A stretch of 64,000 bases of DNA from Pseudomonas cedrina subsp. cedrina (GCF_001983175.1 NZ_MNPW01000003.1:515729-579728); one strand, 5' to 3'; positions 1-9,483 are shown, numbered from the stretch's first letter. Numbers and translations: made by a program. Notes: a model not told the origin generated them from the letters alone.

Positions 1-12
1 TTGCACAGTCAT
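1..12 (-). CDS. Start of next operon gene (partial, runs off window)
   Basis: The minus strand shows ATG at 12-10 overlapping the TGA of the preceding oxidoreductase gene (ATGA overlap), the same arrangement as at several other junctions in this operon. Only four codons (M-T-V-Q) are inside the window. By analogy with three-subunit amine/opine oxidases it could be the remaining FAD subunit, but nothing here proves that. Confidence 0.55.
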
Positions 13-1385
13 GGCGCGACCTCCTCGATCAGCATCGACAACGGTTTGACCGGCGCCTGGCCGCGCTGGCGCCCGACTTCCTGCACCTGCACACCGGCGG
101 CGGCGGCAATCACTTCGGCGCCGGCGTGGGCGCAATAACGCCCCTGGCAACGGCCCATGCCCACGCGGCTGAATGCCTTGGCGCGGTTGACTTCACAGGC
201 ACCCTTCTCGTTCACGGTGCGGCGCAGTTCACCGGCACTGATCATTTCGCAGCGGCACACGATGGCGCTGTCGGGCAGCGCCTTGGCCTGCTCGCTCGGC
301 CACGGGAACGCCTGGGCCAGGCCAAGGCGAAATTGATCCATCACCGCCAAGGCTTGCTGGTGCCCGTCTCGCAAAGCGCTGCTCACCGGTTGCTGCAGGT
401 CCTCGAGCAACGCCAACGCCACCAGGCGCCCGGCGTGCTCGGCGGCGTCGGCGCCACGGATCTTCGCGCCGTCACCGGCCGCGTACACGCCCTTTACCGA
501 GGTGCGGCCGGCGTCGTCGGTCGCCAGCCACCACTGGCTCGACGCCTGATCAAACGCCATGGCGCAACCGGCCAGGTCGCCCAACTGGGTCTCGGGCCGC
601 AGGTGATAGCCCAGCGCGACGGCATCGGCCTGCACCGTCGCGGTCCGGCCGCTGCCGGTGGTGAAGCGCACGCCCATTACGCCCTGACTTGCATCGCCAA
701 GTACTTGCAGCGGCTTGATCCCCAGGTGCACCGCCACCTTGGCGCGGTACAGCTGCGCCAGCAGCTTGATCCCGGTGAACAGCACGCCCGGACGCGCCAG
801 CAGCTTGGGCAAGGCCTTCAAACGCAGGCTCAGGGGCGATGTATCGAGCACCGCCGCCACCTCGGCACCGGCTTTGACATATTGGCTGGCAACCAGATAC
901 AGCAAGGGCCCGCTGCCCATGAATACCACCCGATGGCCGATGGACACGGCCTGGTTTTTCAAGGCGATCTGCGCGCCGCCCAGGCTGTAGGTGCCCGCCA
1001 GATGCCAGCCCTCGATGGGCATCAAGCGATCGGTGGCGCCGGTGCAGAGGATCAGCGCGTCGTAATCCACCGTGCGATGCCGGCCCTGGCTCACGCAGCA
1101 CAACTGCCCCGGCGTGAGGTTCCACACCAGGGTATCGGGACGGTAGTCGATGGCCTCGCGCAGGCGGTCGAAACTCTGGTGCAGGTCCTGGGCCTTGGCG
1201 GCTTCTCTGCCGTACAGCGTGGCGTAGTCGCGGGTGAACCCTTCTGGCTGGCGACGGTAGATCTGCCCGCCGTCGCGGCGATTTTCATCGATCAGGATCG
1301 GTTTGATGCCGGCCGCCAGCAAGGTTTCGGCGCAACGCACGCCGGCCGGTCCGGCACCGACGATCACTACCCGTGCAGTGGCCAT
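9..1385 (-). CDS. FAD/NAD(P)-dependent oxidoreductase, opine oxidase A/HcnB-like
   Basis: This 458-residue flavoprotein starts with a Rossmann FAD-binding motif (VIVGAGPAGVRCAETL, residues 7-22). It has a second nucleotide-binding fold near 'VVFMGSGPLLYLVASQY' and a C-terminal BFD-like 2Fe-2S domain with the cysteines of 'CRCEM' and 'GMGRCQGRYC'. This layout is that of the large subunit of heteromeric octopine/nopaline oxidases, HcnB and related amine dehydrogenases, which oxidise a secondary amine or amino acid and pass electrons to the respiratory chain. It overlaps the 2Fe-2S subunit gene by 19 bases and sits at the end of a peptide/opine ABC transporter operon, which points to catabolism of an imported amine. 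The exact substrate cannot be read from sequence. Confidence 0.85.
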   Translation of the reverse strand: MATARVVIVGAGPAGVRCAETLLAAGIKPILIDENRRDGGQIYRRQPEGFTRDYATLYGREAAKAQDLHQSFDRLREAIDYRPDTLVWNLTPGQLCCVSQGRHRTVDYDALILCTGATDRLMPIEGWHLAGTYSLGGAQIALKNQAVSIGHRVVFMGSGPLLYLVASQYVKAGAEVAAVLDTSPLSLRLKALPKLLARPGVLFTGIKLLAQLYRAKVAVHLGIKPLQVLGDASQGVMGVRFTTGSGRTATVQADAVALGYHLRPETQLGDLAGCAMAFDQASSQWWLATDDAGRTSVKGVYAAGDGAKIRGADAAEHAGRLVALALLEDLQQPVSSALRDGHQQALAVMDQFRLGLAQAFPWPSEQAKALPDSAIVCRCEMISAGELRRTVNEKGACEVNRAKAFSRVGMGRCQGRYCAHAGAEVIAAAAGVQVQEVGRQRGQAPVKPLSMLIEEVAP

Positions 1386-1675
1386 GTTGCCTCCGGTTGT
1401 GTGGTGACAATGTCCAGCCCGTCACGGACTTCATTGGAACAGGCGCGCAGGCGTTCGCCGGCGCGGGTCCACACCCAGCAGTCCTGGCAGGCGCCCATCA
1501 GGCAGAAGCCGGCGCGGCGCCCGCTGTCGAATTCGGATTGGCGCAGCGCAGTGCCGTGAGTCAGCAGCGCGACCATCAGCGTGTCGCCCTGCAAGGCCTG
1601 GATGGGCGCACCATCCACTGTCAGGCTGACCGCCGGCCGGCCCTGTTCGGCCAGCCTCACAAAACGCCCGTTCAT
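1367..1675 (-). CDS. Small (2Fe-2S)-binding oxidoreductase subunit
   Basis: This 102-residue protein belongs to the small ferredoxin-like subunits that accompany HcnB/opine-oxidase-type flavoproteins (HcnA-like). It has a beta-grasp N-terminus and the cysteine cluster GFCLMGACQDCWV, with a further Cys in 'LRACS', for a 2Fe-2S centre. The start at 1675 is chosen because its ATG overlaps the TGA of the upstream ABC ATPase gene (ATGA); a longer reading frame would extend into that gene. It presumably forms a complex with the flavoprotein encoded immediately downstream and relays electrons. Confidence 0.85.
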   Translation of the reverse strand: MNGRFVRLAEQGRPAVSLTVDGAPIQALQGDTLMVALLTHGTALRQSEFDSGRRAGFCLMGACQDCWVWTRAGERLRACSNEVRDGLDIVTTQPEATWPLHG

Positions 1676-3513
1676 GCATACGCTCCCAAGTTGATGGTGG
1701 TGGCGCCCTGCTGCGTGTCGCGCAACCGGGCGCTGTCGTGGTGGCAAAGAATTTCACCGCCGTTGTCCAGGGCGCGACGCTTCGGCGCAGTGCGGTTGCA
1801 CAGGCCATCGACGCGTACCGGGCAGCGATCGAGAAAGGTGCACAGTTCCTGCACGTTGGCGCGCTCGCCAACCGGCGGCAGCGCGCCGCTGGTGGCGCCG
1901 CAGTGCTCCAGCCAACCCTGGCGCAATTCGGGTACCGAGTGGATCAGCAAGTCGGTATACGGATGGAACGGCGCCTCGGCAAACGACTGGCGGCTGCCGG
2001 CCTGCACCTTGTGGCCGCTGTACATCACCACAATGTCATCGCACAGCGCGCGCACGGTGGAGATGTCATGGCTGATGAACAGATACGACACGCCGAGTTG
2101 CTGGCGCAGGTCGCGCAGCAGTTCAAGGATCGCGGCGCCGACCACCGTATCCAGGGCCGATGTGACTTCGTCGCACAGGATCAGATCCGGTTTGGCCGCC
2201 AATGCGCGGGCCAGGTTGACCCGCTGCTTCTGCCCGCCGGACAGTTCGTTGGGGCGCCGTTCGGCGAGCTCGCGGGGCAGGCGCACCAGGTCGAGCAGTT
2301 CGCCGATGCGCGATTGCAGCGCCGCGCCTTTGAGGCCGAAGTACATTTTCAGCGGCCGGCTGATAATGCTCGCCACGCTGTGCATGGGGTTGAGCGCGGT
2401 GTCGGCGTTCTGGAACACCATCTGGATCCGCCGGAACTGTTCCGGCGTACGCTCTGCGAGGCTGCCGCCCAACGCTTGGCCATCGAAGGTCAAGCCACCC
2501 AGGGCCGGCGTCAACAACCCTGCAACCACGCGGGCCAGGGTGGATTTACCCGAACCCGACTCACCGATCACACCGATGGCCTGGCCGCGTCGCACGGTCA
2601 GGTCGATGTCTTCCAGCACCCGAATCGACGGCATGCCGTGCATGTTCTTGTTGCCGTACCCGGCGGTGAGGCCGCTGATGGTCAGCAACGGTACGTCCTG
2701 GGCGATGCCGCATGGCGGGCGAAGGGTGGTGTCCGGGCGTGCGGCGGCGAGCAGGCTGCGCGTGTATTCGTGGGCCGGGGCCTGGAGCAGCGGCGCCGTG
2801 GCGCTTTGCTCAAGGATCTGCCCGCCATTGAGCACCACGATCTGGTCGGCCATTTGCGCGACGACCGCCAGGTCGTGGGACACGTACACCGCCGTCGCGC
2901 CACGTTCACGCACCACACGCTTGAAAGCGCGCAGCACGTCGATCTGGGTGGTCACGTCGAGGGCGGTGGTAGGCTCGTCAAGCACCACCAGCAACGGATC
3001 GCTGATCAGCGCCATTGCCGCCATCACCCGTTGCAGTTGCCCACCGGAAACCTGGTGCGGGTAGCGTCGAGCGATACGTTCGGGGTCGGGCAGGGCCAGG
3101 TCGCGAAACAGCCCGATCGCCTTGGCGTGCAGCTCGGCGCGGGTGCCCAGGCCGTGAATCAACGCGCCTTCCACCACCTGGTCGATCAGCCTCTTGGCCG
3201 GGTTGAACGCCGCCGCGGCGCTTTGCGCGATATAGGACACGCGGTTGCCGCGCAGGCCTTGCAGCTGTTTTTCGCTGAGGGCGAGCATGTCGTGTTCGCC
3301 GACCTGCACCACTCCGCCGGACAAGCGACAGCCACGCCGGGCATAGCCCAACAACGCCAGGGCGATGGTGGTCTTGCCCGAGCCGGACTCGCCGATCAGC
3401 GCCAGCACTTCACCTTTTTCCAGGGAAAAACTCACACCCTTGACGATTTCCACGTCGCCGTGTTCGCCACACGCGACCACGCGCAGGTCTTCGACACGAA
3501 TCAATTCGGTCAT
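1672..3513 (-). CDS. Fused DppD-DppF-type ABC transporter ATPase
   Basis: This 613-residue cytoplasmic protein carries two complete ABC modules. The first has Walker A GESGSGKTT (about residue 41) and signature VSGGQLQRV; the second has GESGSGKST (about residue 317) and LSGGQKQRV. This corresponds to DppD and DppF fused into one chain, as often seen in Pseudomonas dipeptide/nickel/opine importers. The C-terminus keeps the oligopeptide-transporter extension with Cys residues (ELCTFLDRCPV). It powers the two permeases encoded directly upstream, with one base between the permease stop and this start. The substrate is probably a small peptide or opine-like amine. Confidence 0.92.
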   Translation of the reverse strand: MTELIRVEDLRVVACGEHGDVEIVKGVSFSLEKGEVLALIGESGSGKTTIALALLGYARRGCRLSGGVVQVGEHDMLALSEKQLQGLRGNRVSYIAQSAAAAFNPAKRLIDQVVEGALIHGLGTRAELHAKAIGLFRDLALPDPERIARRYPHQVSGGQLQRVMAAMALISDPLLVVLDEPTTALDVTTQIDVLRAFKRVVRERGATAVYVSHDLAVVAQMADQIVVLNGGQILEQSATAPLLQAPAHEYTRSLLAAARPDTTLRPPCGIAQDVPLLTISGLTAGYGNKNMHGMPSIRVLEDIDLTVRRGQAIGVIGESGSGKSTLARVVAGLLTPALGGLTFDGQALGGSLAERTPEQFRRIQMVFQNADTALNPMHSVASIISRPLKMYFGLKGAALQSRIGELLDLVRLPRELAERRPNELSGGQKQRVNLARALAAKPDLILCDEVTSALDTVVGAAILELLRDLRQQLGVSYLFISHDISTVRALCDDIVVMYSGHKVQAGSRQSFAEAPFHPYTDLLIHSVPELRQGWLEHCGATSGALPPVGERANVQELCTFLDRCPVRVDGLCNRTAPKRRALDNGGEILCHHDSARLRDTQQGATTINLGAYA

Positions 3514-3514
3514 T

Positions 3515-4390
3515 TCAATGGCCTCCCGTGCGGCGACTACGTCGGGACGACAGGTAGTCGATCAACAGATTCACACCGATGGTCAGCGTGCCGATGGCCA
3601 GCGCCGGAATGATGATCGCCAGCGCGCCCTGGTTGAGCCCGCCGATGTTTTCGCGCACCAGCGAGCCAAGGTCAGCGTCCGGTGGTTGCACGCCGAGGCC
3701 GAGAAAGCTCATGCCGCTGAGCAACAGCACGATGTAGCCAAAGCGCAGGCCCAAGTCGGTCAAGACCGGGTTGAGCATATTCGGCAGGATCTCCATGCAC
3801 GCCACATACAGGCGTCGTTCACCCCGGGTTCGCGCCACCTGCACATATTCCAGGGCCTCGATGTTGACGGCCATGCTGCGGGCCACGCGGAACGAACCGG
3901 GGATGTAACTGATGACGGCGGTGCAGATCAGCAGCGTGACGGACGAGCCGAAGGCCGAGACCATGATCAGTGCGAGCATTTTGCTCGGGATCGAGATGAA
4001 GGCATCCATGATGCGGCTGATGATTTCGTCCAGCCACTTGGGCGAGACCACCGACAACAGCGCACAACCGGTGCCCAGGGTGCTGGCCAGCAATGCCGCG
4101 ACCAACGCCAGGCCGACCGTGAAGCGCGCTCCCACCAGCACCCGGCTGAGCATGTCGCGGCCCAGGTAATCGGTGCCGAACGGATGGGCAAGGCTGAAGC
4201 CTTCGAAGATATTGTCGGACACCACCTCACCCACCGGGTGCGGTGCCAGCCAGGGGCCGAACAGCGCCGCCAGCAGCCAGGCCACGCACACCACGGCGCC
4301 CAGCAGCCCAAGCCACGACGGGCCGCTGGAAACCTTGGCGAGTGCCAGGGCCGACGAGACAGGCTTTGACTTCGCAATGAGCGTGTTCAT
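3515..4390 (-). CDS. DppC-type ABC transporter permease
   Basis: This inner-membrane permease of about 291 residues belongs to the binding-protein-dependent peptide/nickel family. It has an N-terminal helix after a short cytoplasmic tail, a DppC N-terminal segment containing 'HPFGTDYLGRDMLSRV', and the EAA-like loop 'VQVARTRGERRLYV'. The start at 4390 overlaps the stop of the upstream permease gene (ATGA). It forms the translocation channel with the DppB-type protein. Confidence 0.92.
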   Translation of the reverse strand: MNTLIAKSKPVSSALALAKVSSGPSWLGLLGAVVCVAWLLAALFGPWLAPHPVGEVVSDNIFEGFSLAHPFGTDYLGRDMLSRVLVGARFTVGLALVAALLASTLGTGCALLSVVSPKWLDEIISRIMDAFISIPSKMLALIMVSAFGSSVTLLICTAVISYIPGSFRVARSMAVNIEALEYVQVARTRGERRLYVACMEILPNMLNPVLTDLGLRFGYIVLLLSGMSFLGLGVQPPDADLGSLVRENIGGLNQGALAIIIPALAIGTLTIGVNLLIDYLSSRRSRRTGGH

Positions 4391-5343
4391 TGGTTTCTCA
4401 GCCTCGGGTTGGACAGGATTGCGCACAGGTCGGCGAGCAGCACCAAGGCCAGGTAGGCCGCGCAGAACAACATGGTGCAGGCTTGCACCAGCGCCATGTC
4501 ACGGTTGGTCACGGCATCGACCATCAAACTGGCGATGCCCGGATAGTTGAAGATGGTTTCGACGATCACTACGCCCCCCAGCAGGTATGACAGGCTCAGG
4601 GCAATGGCGTTGGCAATCGGCCCGATCGCATTGGGCAAGGCATGGCGCAACACGATGCGTATCGGGCTGACGCCCTTGAGCCGGGCCATTTCCACGTAGG
4701 GGCTGTCGAGCTGGTCGATCACGGCGGCGCGGGTCATGCGCGCCATTTGTGCCACGATCACGCAACACAGGGTCATCACCGGCAAGGCATAGGTGCGCAT
4801 GAATTGCAGCGGCGAGGTGATGTCGCTGGCGTAGGACAGCGCCGACAGCCAACCGAGGTTGACCGCGAAGATCAGCACCGCCAGGGTAGCCACCAGGAAC
4901 TCCGGCACTGCGACCATTGCCAGGGTTACGAAGCTCAGGCAACTGTCGATACGCCCGCCGCGGCCCATCGCCGAGCCGATGCCGAGCACCAGCGCCACCG
5001 GCACCGACACCAGTGCCGTTGCGCCCGCCAGCATCAGCGTGTTGGGCACCCGCCCCGCCATCAACTCACCCACCGGCATCGCGTTGGACACTGACACGCC
5101 CATGTCGCCGGTGAGCAGGCTCATCAACCAGTGCAGGTAGCGCAACACACCGGGCTGGTCCAACCCCAGTTTCAGGCGCAGTGCCGCCACCTGTTCAGGG
5201 GTCGCGAACTGGCCGAGGGATTGTTGCGCCGCGTCCCCCGGCAGTACGGCCGTGATCGCAAACACGACCATCGACACGATCAACAGGGTCACGACCCCGG
5301 CGCCGAAGCGCCGGCCGATCAACCACAGGGTATTGCTATTCAT
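4387..5343 (-). CDS. DppB-type ABC transporter permease
   Basis: This 318-residue inner-membrane permease begins MNSNTLWLIGRRFGAGVV and has the family features 'PGDAAQQSLGQFATPEQV' after the first helix and the EAA-like loop 'MARLKGVSPIRIVLRHALPN'. The ATG at 5343 is preferred over an upstream in-frame extension that would overlap the binding-protein gene. It pairs with the DppC-type permease for import of the ligand delivered by the periplasmic binding protein. Confidence 0.92.
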   Translation of the reverse strand: MNSNTLWLIGRRFGAGVVTLLIVSMVVFAITAVLPGDAAQQSLGQFATPEQVAALRLKLGLDQPGVLRYLHWLMSLLTGDMGVSVSNAMPVGELMAGRVPNTLMLAGATALVSVPVALVLGIGSAMGRGGRIDSCLSFVTLAMVAVPEFLVATLAVLIFAVNLGWLSALSYASDITSPLQFMRTYALPVMTLCCVIVAQMARMTRAAVIDQLDSPYVEMARLKGVSPIRIVLRHALPNAIGPIANAIALSLSYLLGGVVIVETIFNYPGIASLMVDAVTNRDMALVQACTMLFCAAYLALVLLADLCAILSNPRLRNQ

Positions 5344-5356
5344 CGCACTGCCCTCC

Positions 5357-6994
5357 TCACGCGTCCAGCCACACCTGCTCGGCGAACATGTAGCCCATGA
5401 AGCCGCCCAGCGGGTTGGCGTCATAGCCTTTGATGCGCTGGTCGACGCCGTCGATGTTGCTGATGAACACCGGCACGCCGATACCGCAGTGGTCGTGCAC
5501 CAGGGCCTGCATGTCGCCATACATCCTGGCGCGCTTGGCATCGTCGGTTTCGCCACGGGCCAGCATCAGCAGTTGGTCGAACTGCTCGTTCTGCCAGCCG
5601 GACTCGTTCCATGGCGCCTTGGACTGGAAGAACTGCGAGAACATCACGTCGGCGTTCGGCCGTGGGTTGATGTTGCCGAAGCTCAACGGGTGCTTCATCC
5701 AGTGGTTGGACCAGTAGCCGTCACTGGGCAGGCGGTTCACGTTCAGGGTGAGCCCGGCCTGTTTGGCCGATTGCTGCAACAGCACGGCGATGTCCACCGA
5801 GCCGGTGGCGGCAGGCGACGCCATGACGGGCATGGTGATTTTTTCCATGCCGGCCTTCTTCAGCAGGAACCTGGCTTTTTCCGGGTCGTAGACCGTCTGC
5901 GGCAGGTCGGTGTTGAAGTAGCGCGAACCCGGCGCGATCGGATGGTCGTTGCCGACCACGGCAAAGCCACGGAACACCGCGGACTTGACCTGTTCACGGT
6001 CCAGCAGCAGCTTCATGGCCTGGGTGAATTCAGGGCTTTTGCCGGGCAACTGGTCCTGGCGGATGATCAAGTCAGTGTAGTTGCCCGACGGTGCATCGAC
6101 GACGCGGTGTTTGGCACTGGCGGCAATGCGCGTGGTGGAGCGCGGGTTGACCTCGTTGATCATGTGCACATCGCCGGACAACAGCGCATTGACCCGCGAC
6201 GGCTCGTCGCCGATGGCGATGAATTCGATTTCGTCGAGGTACGGCAGGCCCGGTTTCCAGTAATTCTTGTTGCGCACCGCAATCGAGCGCACACCCGGCT
6301 TGAACTCGCCGACCGTGAACGGCCCGGTGCCGATGCCTTTGCTGAAGTCGGTAGTGCCTTCGGGCACGATCAACAGGTGCGACACGGCGAGGATCGACGG
6401 CAGCTCGGCGTTGGGCGCGCTGAGACGGATCTGCACTTCGTTCGGGCCGCTGGCCTTGATTTCGGCGAACTGCTCCATCAGCGGCATGACTTTGGAGCCG
6501 GTAAGCGGGTCCTTGTGACGGCTGAGGGAGAACACCACGTCGGCTGCGGTGAGGCTCTTGCCGTTGTGGAAGGTCACGTCCTTGCGCAGGGTGATGGTCC
6601 ACAGCGTGGCGTCGGTGTTGTCGATGCGCTCGGCCAGTTGCAGTTGCGGCACCAAGTGCTTATCGAAACGGGTCAAGCCGTTGTAGAACATGAAGTGACG
6701 CACGTAGTCGGTGGACAGCGCGCCCTTGGCCGGGTCGAGGGTATCGGCGGTGGAACTGGACATGCCGGCAACACGGATTCTGCCGCCTGGCTTGCCCTTG
6801 CCCGCCGGCGTTGCCTCCTCGGCGAACAGCTTGCCGGCGGCGCCGAACAGGCTGCCTGCGCCGGCCGCGGCGACACCCGCCACGCCGAGCATCTGCAGGG
6901 CGTTACGGCGCGACATGCCACGGTTGAGGCTTTCGAATACCCGCAGGCTGTCCTGGCCGGAGATAAGCTCGGGGGTGTTTTTGTTGTCAGTCAT
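5357..6994 (-). CDS. Periplasmic binding protein, peptide/opine ABC importer (SBP family 5)
   Basis: This 545-residue family 5 extracellular solute-binding protein (DppA/OppA-like) carries a Tat-type leader: twin Arg at residues 29-30 (MSRRNALQML) followed by an Ala-rich hydrophobic stretch. Family hallmarks include 'TLDPAKGALSTDYVRHFMFY' and 'TITLRKDVTFHNGKSLTAADVVF'. It captures the ligand and delivers it to the permeases encoded 13 bases downstream. The Tat leader suggests folding before export, which is unusual for DppA but known for some Pseudomonas family 5 proteins. The ATG at 6994 is preferred because the longer frame adds 31 residues unlike a leader. Confidence 0.92.
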   Translation of the reverse strand: MTDNKNTPELISGQDSLRVFESLNRGMSRRNALQMLGVAGVAAAGAGSLFGAAGKLFAEEATPAGKGKPGGRIRVAGMSSSTADTLDPAKGALSTDYVRHFMFYNGLTRFDKHLVPQLQLAERIDNTDATLWTITLRKDVTFHNGKSLTAADVVFSLSRHKDPLTGSKVMPLMEQFAEIKASGPNEVQIRLSAPNAELPSILAVSHLLIVPEGTTDFSKGIGTGPFTVGEFKPGVRSIAVRNKNYWKPGLPYLDEIEFIAIGDEPSRVNALLSGDVHMINEVNPRSTTRIAASAKHRVVDAPSGNYTDLIIRQDQLPGKSPEFTQAMKLLLDREQVKSAVFRGFAVVGNDHPIAPGSRYFNTDLPQTVYDPEKARFLLKKAGMEKITMPVMASPAATGSVDIAVLLQQSAKQAGLTLNVNRLPSDGYWSNHWMKHPLSFGNINPRPNADVMFSQFFQSKAPWNESGWQNEQFDQLLMLARGETDDAKRARMYGDMQALVHDHCGIGVPVFISNIDGVDQRIKGYDANPLGGFMGYMFAEQVWLDA

Positions 6995-7088
6995 ATCAAG
7001 GCTACCTGTCGATAATCGGAAGAATCGAGTGCTACGGATGTCCGCAGCGTCCTGGAAACACAAACGACGGTGACGCAACAACGGCAAA

Positions 7089-8363
7089 TCAGTGCAAATA
7101 GTCCTGAAAGCGGTAATAAGCCCCCACGAAGGGCAGGAACCACGGCTTGCCGAAATGCCCCGGGATCGCCGGCCAGTCCAGTTCGCCCCACGGGTTGGCC
7201 GCCGTGTTGCCGGCCATGACCTCGGCCATCACCTGACCCATGTGCACCGACATCTGCACGCCATGGCCGCTGTAGCCCATGGAATGGAACACACCGCCAT
7301 GCTGGCCGGCGCGGGGCAGGCGATCGGACGTCATGTCCACCAGCCCGCCCCAGCAGTAGTCGATCTTCACGCCGGCCAACTGCGGGAACATGTTCAACAT
7401 TGCGGCCTGCAGCACCTTGCCGCTCTTGGCGTCGGAGACGCTGTCGGACATGGCAAACCGCGCACGTCCGCCAAACAGCAGGCGGTTGTCCGGGGTCAGG
7501 CGAAAGTAGTTGCCGATCATGCGGCTGGTCACATAAGCCCGGTGTTGGGGCAGCAGTTGATCGATCAGCGCTTGGGGCAAGACTTCGGTGGCGATGACAA
7601 AGCTGCCCACTGGCACGATTCGTCGGCGGTACCAGCCCAGGTCGCCGTGCTGGCAAGCGCCGGTCGCCAGCAGCACTTGCCCGGCATGCAGCGAACCCTT
7701 GGCGGTATTGACCTGGTAACCGCCGGCCTGGGGCTTCCAATCCTTGACCGCGATGTGCTCGTAGATCATTGCGCCGCGTCGCGCCGCCGCTTCGGCCAGG
7801 CCGACGCCAAAGCGGCCGACGTGCATCTGCACGCCGTTGCGCTGCAACAAGCCGCCGTGGAACTGCGCCGAATTGACTTCGGCACGGGTCTGCTCGGCGC
7901 TGAGCAATTCGACATCGGCATCCACCTCCTGGCGGATCAACTCGCAGGTGCGGGCCAGCCCTTCGTAATGCATCGGCTTGGCCGCCAGCTTCAGCTTGCC
8001 GTTGCGTACCAGGTCGCAGGCGATCGCTTCCTGCTCGACCAGCGAAACCACGGTGTGCACCGCACTTTCATAGGCCTGGTAATAGGCGCGTGCCTTGGCC
8101 GCACCGAGGCTGGCATGCAGCCCGGCATAGTCTTGGGCCACCCCGGTGTTGCACTGCCCACCGTTGCGCCCCGAGGCCTCACCGATCACCCGCCCGGCGT
8201 CCAGCACCACCACGCTGGCGCCCTTGAGCGCCAATGCCCGCGCCGCCGCCAGGCCGGTGAACCCAGCGCCGACGACCGCCACGTCGACCTGCCCGGGCAA
8301 GCCGCCCGGTTGGGCACCGGTAAACGCCGGTGCGGTGTCGAGCCAATAGGATTCACTGCCCAT
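7089..8363 (-). CDS. DadA/PuuB-like FAD-dependent amine oxidase
   Basis: This 424-residue oxidase of the glycine/D-amino acid oxidase fold has the FAD motif VAVVGAGFTGLAAARAL (about residues 27-43) and the PuuB-type segment EASGRNGGQCNTG. Related enzymes oxidatively deaminate gamma-glutamylputrescine, D-amino acids or opines. It lies between the binding-protein gene (94 bases downstream) and a haloacid dehalogenase-like gene (22 bases upstream), so it probably acts on the compound imported by the transporter. ATG at 8363 is chosen because the Rossmann motif then falls at a normal N-terminal position. Confidence 0.88.
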   Translation of the reverse strand: MGSESYWLDTAPAFTGAQPGGLPGQVDVAVVGAGFTGLAAARALALKGASVVVLDAGRVIGEASGRNGGQCNTGVAQDYAGLHASLGAAKARAYYQAYESAVHTVVSLVEQEAIACDLVRNGKLKLAAKPMHYEGLARTCELIRQEVDADVELLSAEQTRAEVNSAQFHGGLLQRNGVQMHVGRFGVGLAEAAARRGAMIYEHIAVKDWKPQAGGYQVNTAKGSLHAGQVLLATGACQHGDLGWYRRRIVPVGSFVIATEVLPQALIDQLLPQHRAYVTSRMIGNYFRLTPDNRLLFGGRARFAMSDSVSDAKSGKVLQAAMLNMFPQLAGVKIDYCWGGLVDMTSDRLPRAGQHGGVFHSMGYSGHGVQMSVHMGQVMAEVMAGNTAANPWGELDWPAIPGHFGKPWFLPFVGAYYRFQDYLH

Positions 8364-8385
8364 GTCGTGCCCTCGAGGTGCGCGT

Positions 8386-9054
8386 TTACAGACCGACCAA
8401 CGCCGGCAAGCCACCGATATCGGTGATCTGCTGGTAACCGTAGAACGCATTGCCCGGCACTTCGTGGCCACGGGCAACGAACGCCTTGTTCTTGATCTTC
8501 ATGTCGTGGGCGGGCATCAGGTCGTAACGGAAACTGGAAGACACATGCAAGATGTCTTCCGGCCCGCAGCCGAGGTTGTCGAGCATGAACTCGAACGCTG
8601 CCAGGCGCGGCTTGTAGGCCTGTGCCTGTTCAGCGGTGAACACCTTGTGGAACGGCGCGCCAAGCTTGTCGACGTTGGACATGATCTGGCTGTCGCTGGC
8701 GTTGGAGAAAATCACCAGCGGGATCTTGTCGGCAATCTTCGACAGGCCAGCCGGCACATCCGCATGCGGGCCCCAGGTCGGCACGGCGTCGTAATACAAC
8801 TGGCCTTCTTCGCGATAGTCGATACCCCAGCGCTTGCAGGTACGCGCCAGGGCGGTCTTGAGAATGTCGTCGTAGGGGCGCCAGTCGCCCATGACCTGGT
8901 CGAGGCGATAGGCCGAGAAGTCCTTGACGAACTGGTCCATCTGCTCGGGGGTGATGCGGTCGGCGAACAGCTCGCGGGTCATGGTGCCCATGTGGAAGTT
9001 GGTCAGCGTACCGTAGCAGTCGAACGTAATGAATTTGGGACGAAGAAAGCTCAT
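8386..9054 (-). CDS. Haloacid dehalogenase type II-like hydrolase
   Basis: This 222-residue HAD-superfamily protein has the catalytic motif FDCYGTL with the nucleophile Asp12, motif II 'FSNASDSQ', a conserved Lys in 'YKPRLAAFE' and a distal 'VSSSFRYDLMPAHD'. Its length matches L-2-haloacid dehalogenases, which release halide or phosphate through an aspartyl ester. As the first gene of the amine/opine operon, its physiological substrate is more likely a catabolic intermediate than a haloacid. Upstream of it lies a region of about 590 bases without genes. Confidence 0.85.
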   Translation of the reverse strand: MSFLRPKFITFDCYGTLTNFHMGTMTRELFADRITPEQMDQFVKDFSAYRLDQVMGDWRPYDDILKTALARTCKRWGIDYREEGQLYYDAVPTWGPHADVPAGLSKIADKIPLVIFSNASDSQIMSNVDKLGAPFHKVFTAEQAQAYKPRLAAFEFMLDNLGCGPEDILHVSSSFRYDLMPAHDMKIKNKAFVARGHEVPGNAFYGYQQITDIGGLPALVGL

Positions 9055-9349
9055 GGAGTGCGGTCCTGAAGTCAGTTGAGTGTGGCAAGCGTTCGCTGCC
9101 CTGGCGGCGCGTCGGCCTCGTTGCAGCACAGCTTCATTACACCACTGTGAAATCAGCATATGCCGTCTAAAACGACCTGCGCTCAATACAAACCACCGTT
9201 TTGGTGGCTGGCCTCAGCAGACTTTGCGGTGCGCGCCAGGCTTGGGCAGGGCCTTTGTTTGTGCGCTTTTAGGGGGCTTTCTGATGGCGGAGGCTTAAGA
9301 ATGGGGGGTGTGGGCGGCAGAAAGTGTGGCAGATTGCTCGACCTGCCCT

Positions 9350-9483
9350 GTAGTGAGCGGGCTTGCCCCGCGCTGGGAGGCGAAGCCGCCCCAAACCAGG
9401 CGACCCGGATCTATCCTGATACTCGGTGGTGTCCTTATTGGGGCGGCTTCGCCCCCCAGCGCGGGGCAAGCCCGCTCACTACA
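9350..9483. repeat. REP doublet (BIME), GTAGTGAGCGGG family
   Basis: Two inverted copies of a REP unit (GTAGTGAGCGGGCTTGCCCC and its reverse complement) flank a spacer of about 75 bases. Close relatives occur at 35.1-35.2 kb and 37.9-38.1 kb. It lies in the 9055-9647 gene-free interval between divergent genes; apart from this element that interval shows nothing recognisable. Confidence 0.9.

Noticed and set aside
126..1559. Open frame of 477 codons on the plus strand
   Set aside because: Antisense to the FAD oxidoreductase and 2Fe-2S genes; low-complexity Gln/His/Ala translation with no family features.
5252..7015. Open frame of 587 codons on the plus strand
   Set aside because: Antisense to the family 5 binding protein gene, which has a clear leader and conserved motifs.
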